Of a DNA stretch of 64,000 nucleotides, positions 26,377 through 36,173 are shown piece after piece. The notes beneath the pieces are model-generated. The model was not told where the DNA came from. It saw only the letters and a program-made list of their open reading frames with translations, and searched no databases. The stretch is from an uncultured Flavobacteriaceae bacterium. GTDB taxonomy: Bacteria > Bacteroidota > Bacteroidia > Flavobacteriales > Flavobacteriaceae. The stretch's first letter is position 1; each line of letters begins with the position of its first letter. The position numbers and the translations under genes were made by a program. The stretch covers positions 186,001 to 250,000 of the forward strand of contig CALSPF010000003.1 in assembly GCA_943788165.1 (NCBI GenBank), given 5' to 3'.

Positions 26377-29300
26377 ATGTTAAGGTCAAATCATTTCAGT
26401 TTTGCGTTTAAACTATTTCTTCTTCTAATGGTTAGTTTTTCTATACCAAATGACGGGATGGGGCCATTGGAGTTACACAAATACTTTCTTCAAAACAGTC
26501 CTTTTATAGAAACTAAGCATATGGGGAAATTAGACCGCTTTGCACAAGGTCTTACGCCTGACAGATATTTTGAAGAAATATATGAACTGACCATAGATCC
26601 AAGTACGGGAAGCCCAGACTATTCTAGCAAACAAAAGGTCTTAAATCGGTTTGAACGTCAAAAAAGTTTAAGAAGGAATGCTGTCCCGGGTCAATCGGTG
26701 GCAAAACCTTGGTATACCATTGGACCTAACAATGAAGCTGGTCGAACAAGAGCAGCTATTTTTGATCTTGCAGACGGTCCTGACTATGACCGTGTTATTG
26801 CCGGAGGAGTGAGCGGTGGACTATGGGAAAACACAAAGATTAGTGATGAAAATCAACAATGGTCGAGAATTACAGGAGTTCTTGGTAACCTTGCCGTTTC
26901 CATCATTGTCCAGGACGAAGATAATCCGGCAACCATATATGCAGGAACAGGTGAATCTTATACTTCTGGAGATGCCTCAGGGAACGGGATCTACAAATCT
27001 ATAAATGGAGGTGCCAACTGGACATTGGTTTTTGGAAACAACACTCAAACAGCAACCCAAACAGGAAATGATGTTGATGGGTACTTTTATATTAATGACA
27101 TGGTTCTCTATGACCATGACAAGAATTCAGCTACTCCGAGTCACATCCTCGCAGCATTAGGGTCAAGCGGACATAAAAGGATGAGCAATTCTTTTTTGGA
27201 TACTTTTGTTTACGGACTGTACAAATCTACCGATAGTGGATCCACTTGGTCCAAAATAACAAGTATCCTTAGCCCTGATGGCAGTACGTTAGATCACATC
27301 AACGACCTAGAAGTGCAAGCAGTTTCCAATAGATTGTGGATGAGTAGCACCCGAAATATTTATGGTGAATCTGGGGGAAGTTTCTGGTTTTCGGATGATG
27401 GCGCTAATTTTACAAAAGCGAGCCCAACCTGGGATGACCCTCCAGGCAGTAACATACGTAGAACAGAAATTGCCCCAAGCAATACAGACACAGACACGCA
27501 CTATATCTTGGCTCAAGTAAACGGTGAGGCTAATTTTTACAAAACTTCTGATAATTTTGCAACCATTCAGACACTTCCTGAACCCATTGACCAAGAAGAC
27601 GGGATTTCAACAACTGATTTTACCAGAGGACAATCTTCCTATGACTTAGAAATTGAAATAGACCCCAACAATGACAATATTGTTTATGCAGGAGGAATCA
27701 ATTGGCACAGAAGTGAAGACGGGGGTCAAAATTGGTCGCAAATTTCTAAATGGACAAGTAGTTCTTTGTTTTTTCCATCCTCTTTAGAAACATCTATCGT
27801 CCATGCCGATCAACATGGTTTATATTTTCATCCAGGTGACTCCAATAAAGCAATTGTTGTTAATGATGGTGGAGTTGCATATGCCAGTTCATTATCAACC
27901 GCTTCTAGCACTTCAGTTTTTACTGATATGGAAGACAATTTCATTACTACCCAATTTTATCGCGTAGCACAAACACCACCTGATTTTGCTGGCACCGATT
28001 TAATCATCGGAGGAACACAAGATAATGGAACCTTTAGCTTAACTAACCCACAACTAAACAAAACAAACGGATCAACCATCTCCTCTGGAGATGGAGCTGC
28101 TACTTTTTTTGATCAAATTGGAGGTGATTATATGATTACTAACTATGTGTATAACAATAGTATCACCCGTTTGGATTACGATTTAATGGGGAATTATACC
28201 GGATATACAGATCTATCTACTAGCCTTTCTCTCCCTACAAATGAGGGGAGTTTTATCAATCCTGCAGCCTTAGATTCTTACAATGATGTCTATTTTTCTA
28301 ATGCAGGAGCTGGAAATATTAGAGTAATTACTGATCTAGATGGCTCACCTGCAGACTTTGTTATTTCGAATGTTACTATCTCCACGGATTATGTGACTTC
28401 TCTTGAAGTTTCAAGACACACTACTCAAACAACAACTTTATTTGTTGGTCTTCGAAGTGGAGGGGTTAAAAAAATCACCAATGCTGCAGTAGACGGAGGG
28501 AGCACCATAAGCACCCTACGAACGGGAGCTGGTAGTGTTTCAGACATTCACATAGGAGAAACAGAAGATGACATTTATATTACCTATTACAACTACGGCC
28601 TAACTAGCAATGTTTTGTATTCCAGTGATGGCGGGGCTACGTTCAGCAATAAAGAGGGAGATTTCCCCAACATCCCGGTATTCTCAATTTTGCATAATCC
28701 TTATGAGAGTGAAGAAGTTATTATTGGAACTGAACTGGGAGTATGGAGGACAGCAGACTTCATCACTAGTTCCAATCCAAGCTGGTCAATTGCCGAGGAA
28801 GGTATGAGCGATGTGGCCGTATATGACATGGTTTTCAGAGGTACTTCTGCGCTTGACAATCGTGTTGTTGCAGCTACTTATGGTCGTGGAATTTATGTTG
28901 GTTCATTTGCAGCAAACACAAATCCACCCATTAGTCAGACAGATTCCATTACAGTTGCCGAAGGAGGAACAGCCACCACCACCACTGGAGGTGCGACTTC
29001 TGTTTTAGCCAACGACAGCGATCCAGATGGAGACCCAATCACCTCTAGTGTCGTTACAAATCCTTTACATTTTAGTGCATTTGTAGTATATTCAAGCACT
29101 GGGACATTTACCTATACTCACGATGGTTCAGAAACAACAACCGACACCTTCTACTACCGTGCATTTGATGGAGCGGTTTATGGAGAAACAGTATCAGTAA
29201 CCATCAATATTACCCCCGTAAATGATTGCCCAACAATATCCAATCCTGTCGCAGACATAGTTGCCACGGAAGATGATGCGGATGATATTTTAAATCTATC

Positions 29301-32300
29301 GAATGTCTTTACCGATGCTGAAAACAACCCGTTAACCATAACCGTAACCAACACAAGTATTAGCTTATTGACAGCTACCTACAATAGTAGCTCGGGCTCA
29401 TTAACACTCGATTATGCCGACAATGCTTTTGGTACAGCGACATTGACCGTCAACGTTAATGACGGAAATGGATGTACCACAACCCAAGATGAATTTATCG
29501 TAACTGTTAACAGTGTTAACGATATCCCTGTTGCAAACCCTGAAACGATTACAGTAGCAGAGGGCGGAACTATCACAACAACAACGGGAGGTAATGATTC
29601 CTTATTGGATAACGACACCGATGCGGATAGCCTTGATACAATCACAACCAATGTAGTAACGATGCCTTTTAACTACAGTGCGTTTATAGTTAATTCAGAC
29701 ACAGGAACCTTTACCTACACGCACGACGGATCAGAAACTTCAACAGACTCCTTCTCTTATCGCGTTTTAGATGGGAATGGTAGTTCTAGTTCAATCGTAA
29801 CGACAAACATAACTATCACACCAGTAAACGACTGTCCAATCGTTTCCAATCCTAGGCCAGATTTTATCGCTCAAGAAGATGATCCGGATGATGTTATAGA
29901 CATATCCGATGTGTTTTCAGATCCTGAAAACAACACCCTAAATATAACCGTAAACAACGCAAATACTGGCTTGCTCACTCATGCATACAATACAATCACT
30001 AAGGAAATAACCCTTGATTATATAGATGATCAAGTTGGTACAGCTACCATAACCATAAATGTGGATGATAATAATGGCTGCATCACTACCCAAGAAGTTT
30101 TTGTAGTAGAGGTCGTTCCACAGAATGATGCTCCCGTTGGCGGACCAGATACAATTGCTCTGGATGAAGCAGGAACAGCAACAACAACTACGGCAGGAGC
30201 TACCTCTGTTTTGGCAAATGATACAGATATGGAAAATGATGCTTTATCTGCAACTTTATTAAATTCTCCAGCACATCACAATGGGATGTTTACTTTAGCT
30301 GCCAATGGAACGTTTAGTTATGATCACGATGGTTCTGAAACTACTACAGATAGCTTTACCTACAACATAACTGATATGGTAAATAATGTTACTGTAACAG
30401 TTACCATAAACATTAGTCCACAAAATGATTGTCCAACAGTAATTAGCCCGGTCGGTTCAACAACTGTAAACGAAGATGCTATTGACACAACAGATGATCT
30501 AAACCTTCGTTTTAACGACGTCGATATTCTACCCACGCCAAATAGTCTTTCATACACTGTTTCTCCTACAAATACCGCCTTGGCAATACTCACTGTCAAT
30601 GGAGCTGGACTACTTAACATTGATTACAAAGACAACCAAACGGGAATAGTTACAATTACAGTTACTGCAAACGATAATGTTGCTTGTACTGTAGATGATG
30701 TATTTTTACTTACGGTTAATCCCGTAAATGATCCACCGGTTGGAAATACAGAAAGTATTACTGTGTCCGAATCAGGAACCGCAACACAAACAACTGGAGG
30801 ACAAACGACCCTACTTTGGAATGACACAGACATAGAGAATGACATTTTAACGGCTAGCATAGTTACTACGCCTAGTTTTGGAACACTCACCATGCAAAGT
30901 TCTGGAACCTTTGTCTATGTGCATGATGGATCTGAAACAACCACAGATAGTTTTGTGTACAAACCAAATGATGGAAATAACGATGGGAATGATGTTACAG
31001 TTAACATAATTATTTCACCCGTTAATGACTGTCCATTTTTTGATCCTGCGCTTGGGGGAGAATTAACCGCTTTCGATTGGAATGAAGACAATGACTCTGC
31101 AGGAACTTATGACTTAGGTGCACGACTTACTGATCCAGACAGTAGCCCGCTAACTTATACAGTCACTTGGACTAATTCCACAGTATATGGAATAAATCAA
31201 ATATCTACAGGGAATTTTGACTTTGTACCCGCATTAAATGCCTTTGGTTCTTCAGTCGCAACCATAACCATTAACGATGGTGACGGATGCATTGCAGAAA
31301 CATCTTTCACAGTTAATGTATATCCAATAAATGATTGCCCGACTTTAGATAATGCTATTGATGACATTAGTGTAAACGAAGATGCTAATGATCTTTGGAT
31401 TGATATTCAAAATACGTTTTCAGACATTGAAAGTAGCACATTGAGCTATTCAGTGATGTCTACTAACAATACCTTAATTGCCACAACATTAACTGCAACC
31501 AGCCTTGTCGTTGACTTCCTCGATGATCAAAATGGTAGTGCAACAATTGTTCTAACGGTAACAGATGGCGATCCTTCTTGTACTATTGATGATTCAATCA
31601 ATGTTATTGTAGGATCACTGAACGATCCTCCCATATCGGTAACTGACGAAATTAGCGTGGTCGCAGGTGGAACAATTTCCACTCTCAACGACGGAATTAC
31701 GACAAGTGTTTTGACAAATGATATAGAGTTAGATGGAAACTCACTTACGGCTAACTTAATAGTTTCTCCTTTAAACGGTACACTAACCCTTCAAACGAAC
31801 GGAACTTTCGTTTACACCCACGATGGTTCATCTACATCTACAGACACCTTCTATTATGCTGCGAATGACGGATTCATTAATGGAAATACTGTCAGTGTAA
31901 CCATTTATATAAATAATCCACCAGTGGCTGTAGCAGATACCATTGCTGTGCTTGAATCGGGAACAGCAACCAAAACAACAGGAGGTCAAACTTCTCTTCT
32001 CTGGAATGACACAGATGCTGATGCTGGTGACGCAGCTACATTGACGACGATAAAGGTAACTGACCCATCGCACGGCTCATTGACTCTCGATTCAGATGGA
32101 ACTTTTGTGTATGTTCATAACGGAGATGATCAATCGTCTGATAGTTTCACCTACAGTGCCTCTGACGGTAAAATTATTGGCGCTCCAATAACGGTAAGTA
32201 TTGCTGTGACAGGAACAAACGACCCGCCAGTGGCATATGATGATACTCTGATTGTTGCCCTGGGTGGTACCGCGACCACACTTGACAATGGATATACTTC

Positions 32301-32700
32301 CTTTTCAACAAATGACATTGATCCAGATGGCGATGTATTAACGGTGTCTATTGTTAGTAGTCCAAGTTTTGGAACAGTTACCCTTAACGCTGGTGGTACA
32401 TTTAGTTACGCACAAAATGGAACCTTGAATGGTGGTGATAGTTTCACGTATAAGGTCAACGATGGAAGTATTGACAGTAATATTGCCTCTGTAAACGTCT
32501 ATTTGAGCTGTAGTCCTTGCACGGAAACAATCATTGAAGCAGGGAGCAATGGGGCTTCCTTTGCCTATACCGATTGTTTATGTAAAACAGTACGTGTGTA
32601 CGTTCCTAAAGGAAAAGCATATTCATTTTGCCATTTGGATGGAAGCATTAATGTGATTGCCGGAAGCTATACTTTAATTACTTCTAGTCCTTGTAATTAA
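26377..32700 (+). CDS. 2107-residue secreted beta-propeller plus cadherin-like repeat protein
   Basis: Signal peptide (about 1-24). Residues about 110-840 form a sortilin/BNR-type beta-propeller with repeated Asp boxes (SINGGANW, STDSGSTW, SEDGGQNW, SSDGGATF). From about 850 to 2040 come 12 cadherin/Ig-like modules of about 100 residues in two types: A (tandem-95-like, SVLANDxDxDGD...GTFTYTHDGSET-TD-F-Y) and B (EDA-DDxxxLxxxFxD...ATxTxxVxDGxGC), in the order A B A B A B A B B A A A, joined by P-V-N-D-C-P linkers. The last 65 residues are Cys-rich and lack a recognisable type IX secretion C-terminal domain. Likely a surface adhesin. Its stop overlaps that of the next gene on the other strand. 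Confidence 0.85.
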   Translation: MLRSNHFSFAFKLFLLLMVSFSIPNDGMGPLELHKYFLQNSPFIETKHMGKLDRFAQGLTPDRYFEEIYELTIDPSTGSPDYSSKQKVLNRFERQKSLRRNAVPGQSVAKPWYTIGPNNEAGRTRAAIFDLADGPDYDRVIAGGVSGGLWENTKISDENQQWSRITGVLGNLAVSIIVQDEDNPATIYAGTGESYTSGDASGNGIYKSINGGANWTLVFGNNTQTATQTGNDVDGYFYINDMVLYDHDKNSATPSHILAALGSSGHKRMSNSFLDTFVYGLYKSTDSGSTWSKITSILSPDGSTLDHINDLEVQAVSNRLWMSSTRNIYGESGGSFWFSDDGANFTKASPTWDDPPGSNIRRTEIAPSNTDTDTHYILAQVNGEANFYKTSDNFATIQTLPEPIDQEDGISTTDFTRGQSSYDLEIEIDPNNDNIVYAGGINWHRSEDGGQNWSQISKWTSSSLFFPSSLETSIVHADQHGLYFHPGDSNKAIVVNDGGVAYASSLSTASSTSVFTDMEDNFITTQFYRVAQTPPDFAGTDLIIGGTQDNGTFSLTNPQLNKTNGSTISSGDGAATFFDQIGGDYMITNYVYNNSITRLDYDLMGNYTGYTDLSTSLSLPTNEGSFINPAALDSYNDVYFSNAGAGNIRVITDLDGSPADFVISNVTISTDYVTSLEVSRHTTQTTTLFVGLRSGGVKKITNAAVDGGSTISTLRTGAGSVSDIHIGETEDDIYITYYNYGLTSNVLYSSDGGATFSNKEGDFPNIPVFSILHNPYESEEVIIGTELGVWRTADFITSSNPSWSIAEEGMSDVAVYDMVFRGTSALDNRVVAATYGRGIYVGSFAANTNPPISQTDSITVAEGGTATTTTGGATSVLANDSDPDGDPITSSVVTNPLHFSAFVVYSSTGTFTYTHDGSETTTDTFYYRAFDGAVYGETVSVTINITPVNDCPTISNPVADIVATEDDADDILNLSNVFTDAENNPLTITVTNTSISLLTATYNSSSGSLTLDYADNAFGTATLTVNVNDGNGCTTTQDEFIVTVNSVNDIPVANPETITVAEGGTITTTTGGNDSLLDNDTDADSLDTITTNVVTMPFNYSAFIVNSDTGTFTYTHDGSETSTDSFSYRVLDGNGSSSSIVTTNITITPVNDCPIVSNPRPDFIAQEDDPDDVIDISDVFSDPENNTLNITVNNANTGLLTHAYNTITKEITLDYIDDQVGTATITINVDDNNGCITTQEVFVVEVVPQNDAPVGGPDTIALDEAGTATTTTAGATSVLANDTDMENDALSATLLNSPAHHNGMFTLAANGTFSYDHDGSETTTDSFTYNITDMVNNVTVTVTINISPQNDCPTVISPVGSTTVNEDAIDTTDDLNLRFNDVDILPTPNSLSYTVSPTNTALAILTVNGAGLLNIDYKDNQTGIVTITVTANDNVACTVDDVFLLTVNPVNDPPVGNTESITVSESGTATQTTGGQTTLLWNDTDIENDILTASIVTTPSFGTLTMQSSGTFVYVHDGSETTTDSFVYKPNDGNNDGNDVTVNIIISPVNDCPFFDPALGGELTAFDWNEDNDSAGTYDLGARLTDPDSSPLTYTVTWTNSTVYGINQISTGNFDFVPALNAFGSSVATITINDGDGCIAETSFTVNVYPINDCPTLDNAIDDISVNEDANDLWIDIQNTFSDIESSTLSYSVMSTNNTLIATTLTATSLVVDFLDDQNGSATIVLTVTDGDPSCTIDDSINVIVGSLNDPPISVTDEISVVAGGTISTLNDGITTSVLTNDIELDGNSLTANLIVSPLNGTLTLQTNGTFVYTHDGSSTSTDTFYYAANDGFINGNTVSVTIYINNPPVAVADTIAVLESGTATKTTGGQTSLLWNDTDADAGDAATLTTIKVTDPSHGSLTLDSDGTFVYVHNGDDQSSDSFTYSASDGKIIGAPITVSIAVTGTNDPPVAYDDTLIVALGGTATTLDNGYTSFSTNDIDPDGDVLTVSIVSSPSFGTVTLNAGGTFSYAQNGTLNGGDSFTYKVNDGSIDSNIASVNVYLSCSPCTETIIEAGSNGASFAYTDCLCKTVRVYVPKGKAYSFCHLDGSINVIAGSYTLITSSPCN

Positions 32701-33314
32701 GGCATCAGTTGACCATCACTGTCATAACGTTGTAGTGGAGAAACTACCTTTCCCTGCTCAAATACTATTCGTTCTTTTAAAACTCCGTTAGAATAGAATT
32801 TAGTCCATGTGCCCGAACGTTGACCTAATTGATTGAACCGCATACGTTGTCTTGTTTTTCCATCTTCGTAATAAAAGACATTCTCCCCCTTTAATACACC
32901 CTTATCAAAAAAGAGTATCTCTTTGATGGCACCAGAAGGATAGTAGGTATATTGATTACCAGCCTTTTTGCCAGCACTAAAATTAAATAAAGAGGTAGGA
33001 GTACCAATAGCTGAGAAATGCTCATCAATGCCATTTAACAGCCCGTCAAGATAAATACTTTGCACTTTTATTTGACCATTGGTATGATACAGAAAATAGT
33101 TCCCATTTCGCTTTCCAGAAACTACTGAAAATTCCTCCAAACGAATCGAAAGACTGTCACGGAAAACCAACCCAGTAAAAGAAGCAGCATCTTTTTGATA
33201 ATGGGTAATATTATCTAAACTAACTACTTCAAGTTTATCAATAGCAATCTGATTTTGACAAGAGCAAGCAACAAGAACAAAAAGGCAAAGTGTCAAGCAT
33301 GCAGAGCAATTCAT
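32697..33314 (-). CDS. MORN/YwqK-repeat lipoprotein
   Basis: 205 residues from the start at 33314, where a lipoprotein signal begins (MNCSACLTLCLFVLVACSC); the in-frame ATG at 33362 would overlap the upstream gene. The body is a row of about five MORN-like repeats of the YwqK type (YHTNGQIK, YYPSGAIKEI, YYEDGKTRQR, FYSNGVLKER, YDSDGQLMP). Such proteins are often labelled as antitoxin components, but there is no toxin partner here. Probably an outer-membrane lipoprotein of unknown function. It converges on the giant repeat protein with a 4-bp overlap of stop codons. Confidence 0.7.
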   Translation of the reverse strand: MNCSACLTLCLFVLVACSCQNQIAIDKLEVVSLDNITHYQKDAASFTGLVFRDSLSIRLEEFSVVSGKRNGNYFLYHTNGQIKVQSIYLDGLLNGIDEHFSAIGTPTSLFNFSAGKKAGNQYTYYPSGAIKEILFFDKGVLKGENVFYYEDGKTRQRMRFNQLGQRSGTWTKFYSNGVLKERIVFEQGKVVSPLQRYDSDGQLMP

Positions 33315-33336
33315 TCTCGCCTTAAAAAACCTGCCT

Positions 33337-34410
33337 TTAAAAGTCAAATTTGCAATTAACATTTTGGTAAGGCAGAGAAACTAATTGGAAGGTATAACGC
33401 AGTGTGACATTCATTGTATTTTGGTCTTCATCTGTTTCCGCTTGAAATTCTTCGAGTGTCATGGTTGTTTCTGTAATGGAAATCACATTGATCCTTGTAT
33501 TCTCTTCTTCAAACGACTCATCTTCAGATCCCTTTACCATAAAAGTAGTATAGGGTAATGTTGTATCTGTTCGCCATATCCAATCTCCATTATCCGAAGA
33601 AACTACATTATTAGCTGCATCAAAATAAGTGAAGAGAAAAGTTCCATATCCACTCATTAATAAAGTTGTGGTCACTGCTTGTGGACACTCCTCTTGAACT
33701 GAATTTGTTTCAAAATTATAGCAACGTTCGAAATACTCATCCTCAAAAAAGATGCAAATATCTTGTGCAGTTTCATATGTATTGGTAGAGCCTTCAATAG
33801 AAGCGGTTAGGTCGATCAATCTCCATTCCTTTTGGATTTTGATGTGATTAGAATCTTCTGTAGCATTGGGTTCTAATTTTTCTTCTTTATCACCTTCTAA
33901 AGAAATAGCCACACCCGTGACACAGAAATCGTTTGTAGATTGTCCCAGTTCGATTCGGAAACTAACCTCCTCATTGGTCAAGTAAATTTCATCAATGGTC
34001 GCTACTGAACCTTTAGCTGGGAAAGTTGTGCCCGACAAATAATCGGCATTCATCAATACTATTTTATTTAAACTTGGTTCGTTGTTGGTCACAACAAAAT
34101 CAAGGTCATAGTTTCCTCTGTAAATTTTTGAGATTATATTGCCAGAAGATTCGGTGGTGCTAACTGAAAGAACATAAGATCTGTCGTCAAAAAATTCAAT
34201 TGCATCAATTGAGCAGTCATTTTGAACAGTTGCGTTTTTATTGGATGAACCAATATTGGTTCTTCGGATTTTCCATTTACCCACTAAATTAATATTGGTA
34301 ATTTCTTGTTGCTCTTCAAGAGAAAGATGTGGATCTATACCTCCAGAGGAGCCACAACCAACAATGAATAAAATAAAAAATACGGAAAATGAATTCTTAA
34401 ATGTTTTCAT
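33337..34410 (-). CDS. Lipocalin-like lipoprotein, unknown function
   Basis: 357 residues; lipoprotein signal with Cys19 (FIVGC). After a short linker there are two lipocalin-like segments, each opening with a Gly/Lys-Trp strand: residues about 40-170 (NLVGKWKIRR) and about 190-355 (IQKEWRLIDL). Both contain the succession of beta strands usual in these domains. The protein is acidic and cysteine-containing. I do not recognise a specific family. The MORN lipoprotein gene lies 22 bp downstream in the same direction. Confidence 0.55.
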   Translation of the reverse strand: MKTFKNSFSVFFILFIVGCGSSGGIDPHLSLEEQQEITNINLVGKWKIRRTNIGSSNKNATVQNDCSIDAIEFFDDRSYVLSVSTTESSGNIISKIYRGNYDLDFVVTNNEPSLNKIVLMNADYLSGTTFPAKGSVATIDEIYLTNEEVSFRIELGQSTNDFCVTGVAISLEGDKEEKLEPNATEDSNHIKIQKEWRLIDLTASIEGSTNTYETAQDICIFFEDEYFERCYNFETNSVQEECPQAVTTTLLMSGYGTFLFTYFDAANNVVSSDNGDWIWRTDTTLPYTTFMVKGSEDESFEEENTRINVISITETTMTLEEFQAETDEDQNTMNVTLRYTFQLVSLPYQNVNCKFDF

Positions 34411-34481
34411 AAGTTAAATAGTAAGAAACAAAAATACGAACTATTAAGACAAAATCAATAGTCAAGATTAATTAACTCAAT

Positions 34482-35357
34482 TTAAACGTCACAAATTGTA
34501 ACGGCACTACGAAGAGACTCAATAGGGTTTTTTGCGGTTGGAATAAACTCTTGCGCCACATGACCTTTGAAGCCAGTGGCAACAATTGCTTTCATGATTG
34601 CTGGATAAAACAATTCTTGGGTTTCATCTATTTCATTTCTTCCGGGTACACCAGCCGTGTGGTAATGTCCAAAATACAGATGATGATCTTGAATTGTTCT
34701 AATAATGTCTCCTTCAGAAATCTGCATGTGGTATATGTCGAACAACAATTTAAAATTTGGCGAATCCAACCGTTTACACAATTCTATTCCCCAGGTTGAA
34801 TTGTCGCACATATAATCTGGATGATTTATTTTTGAATTAAAGAGTTCCATTTGAATGACAACTCCCCTTTTCTCTGCCTTTCCAAGAATTTTCTGCAAAC
34901 CTTTAACCGAATTCTTCAGACCAGTTTCATCATCCATTCCATCTTTATTGCCCGAAAAACAAATCAAATTTGTGTATCCTGCATCAGCAACTAAATCAAT
35001 ATATTCGAGATAATTATCAACCAATTGACTGTGGTAAACTTTGTGATTAAAGCCTTTGATCAAGCTAATTTCTGCCCCGTTACACATGGTAGAAATCAAG
35101 TTGTGTTTTTGGAGAGTAGGCCATCCTTTTGGACCAATTAAATCGATTCCGGTCAAGCCCAATGAATTAGACACCTGGCACAATTCTTCTAAACTTAAAT
35201 CCGGATAACACCATTCGCATACCGAATGATTTATATTACCTTTCAATTCACTTGAAATAATTATTTCTTCTGATTTTTTTGCCTGCATTGAAAGGGGCAA
35301 AAATGAAGCTACCGAAGCTCCCAGGGCAGTTTTTTGAATGGCTTCTCTTCGATTCAT
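34482..35357 (-). CDS. Tat-exported TIM-barrel sugar isomerase/epimerase-like protein
   Basis: 291 residues. The N-terminus NRREAIQKTALGASVASFLP is a Tat-type signal with twin arginine. The rest is a xylose-isomerase-like TIM barrel of the hydroxypyruvate-isomerase type: Glu in IQMELFNSK (about 165), FDIYHMQ with Asp/His (about 205), GHYHTAGVPGR (about 228) and a late Glu in AQEFIP (about 267), which form the metal site. Export to the periplasm argues against a role in cytoplasmic glyoxylate metabolism. Neighbouring Gfo/Idh oxidoreductase and SDR genes in the same direction suggest keto-sugar chemistry. Confidence 0.75.
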   Translation of the reverse strand: MNRREAIQKTALGASVASFLPLSMQAKKSEEIIISSELKGNINHSVCEWCYPDLSLEELCQVSNSLGLTGIDLIGPKGWPTLQKHNLISTMCNGAEISLIKGFNHKVYHSQLVDNYLEYIDLVADAGYTNLICFSGNKDGMDDETGLKNSVKGLQKILGKAEKRGVVIQMELFNSKINHPDYMCDNSTWGIELCKRLDSPNFKLLFDIYHMQISEGDIIRTIQDHHLYFGHYHTAGVPGRNEIDETQELFYPAIMKAIVATGFKGHVAQEFIPTAKNPIESLRSAVTICDV

Positions 35358-35381
35358 GTATAAAGTGATTTAGATATTATA

Positions 35382-36167
35382 TTATCGCACATTGGATCGT
35401 ATAACAATCCAATGTAGAAGTTTTTGAGAGATTCTTTTCAAATAAACCCCTAATTTTTCTTTTCTTCCAAAATAGGTTTCCCATGCTTTTTTATCTAACG
35501 CTTTAATGGCTTTCCGACAAAAAGCATCAACCGCTAGTCCGTTTTTTGTTGCGGGATCATCGTGGCCTAAACTCGACCCATCACCTGTCAAAGCATTAAT
35601 CGTTACATTGGTTTGAACAAAACCTGGACACAAAAGACTTACCGAGATATTGTCTTTTTGATGTTCCATGCGCAAAACATCAAAGAAACCATGTAAGGCG
35701 TGTTTTGCCCCGGCATAACCCGAACGAAAAGGGGAACCATACTTTCCCATCACACTGGTCACTACTGCAAAATGCCCTTTTTGACGATCAATAAAATAAG
35801 GCAACAGGGCCTTTGTTAAGGCAATCGTTCCTAAATAATTAACATCCATTAGCTGTTTATAAACATCAAAGATGCTGTCAACAATAAGTGATCGTTGACT
35901 AACTCCTCCATTATTGATGAGTAAATCTATGGTACCAAAACATTCCTTAGCTTCTTCTACCTTATGTGGTAAACCAGAGAAATCAGTTAAATCCAAGGGA
36001 ACAATTTTAATATTATCTTGATGAAGACAACTGCTTCTTACCCGCTCTAATTCTTCTTTTCGTCGGGCAGACAAAATCAACTTACTTCCTCGTTTAGCGT
36101 ACTGCTTGGCAAGTTCTTCCCCAATTCCTGAAGAAGCTCCTGTAATCCAAATCACTTTATCTCTCAT
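35382..36167 (-). CDS. Short-chain dehydrogenase/reductase
   Basis: 261 residues. Cofactor motif TGASSGIG at 10-17, NNGG in place of NNAG near residue 87, catalytic Ser139, and Tyr152 with Lys156 in YAGAK. It resembles the DHRS7B/KduD-like SDRs that act on lipophilic ketones, and the C-terminal region is basic and hydrophobic. Substrate unknown. It starts 6 bp after the Gfo/Idh gene and lies 24 bp before the TIM-barrel gene, so the three are probably one transcription unit. Confidence 0.75.
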   Translation of the reverse strand: MRDKVIWITGASSGIGEELAKQYAKRGSKLILSARRKEELERVRSSCLHQDNIKIVPLDLTDFSGLPHKVEEAKECFGTIDLLINNGGVSQRSLIVDSIFDVYKQLMDVNYLGTIALTKALLPYFIDRQKGHFAVVTSVMGKYGSPFRSGYAGAKHALHGFFDVLRMEHQKDNISVSLLCPGFVQTNVTINALTGDGSSLGHDDPATKNGLAVDAFCRKAIKALDKKAWETYFGRKEKLGVYLKRISQKLLHWIVIRSNVR

Positions 36168-36173
36168 TTATTT

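Noticed and set aside
28900-32500. Regular repeats that could look like a CRISPR or satellite array
   Set aside because: They are imperfect about 300-bp units that encode cadherin/Ig-like modules in one uninterrupted frame; no short identical direct repeats with unique spacers.
32697-33362. MORN/YwqK lipoprotein as an antitoxin
   Set aside because: No toxin-like gene is adjacent and it has a lipoprotein signal; the label is a naming carry-over.
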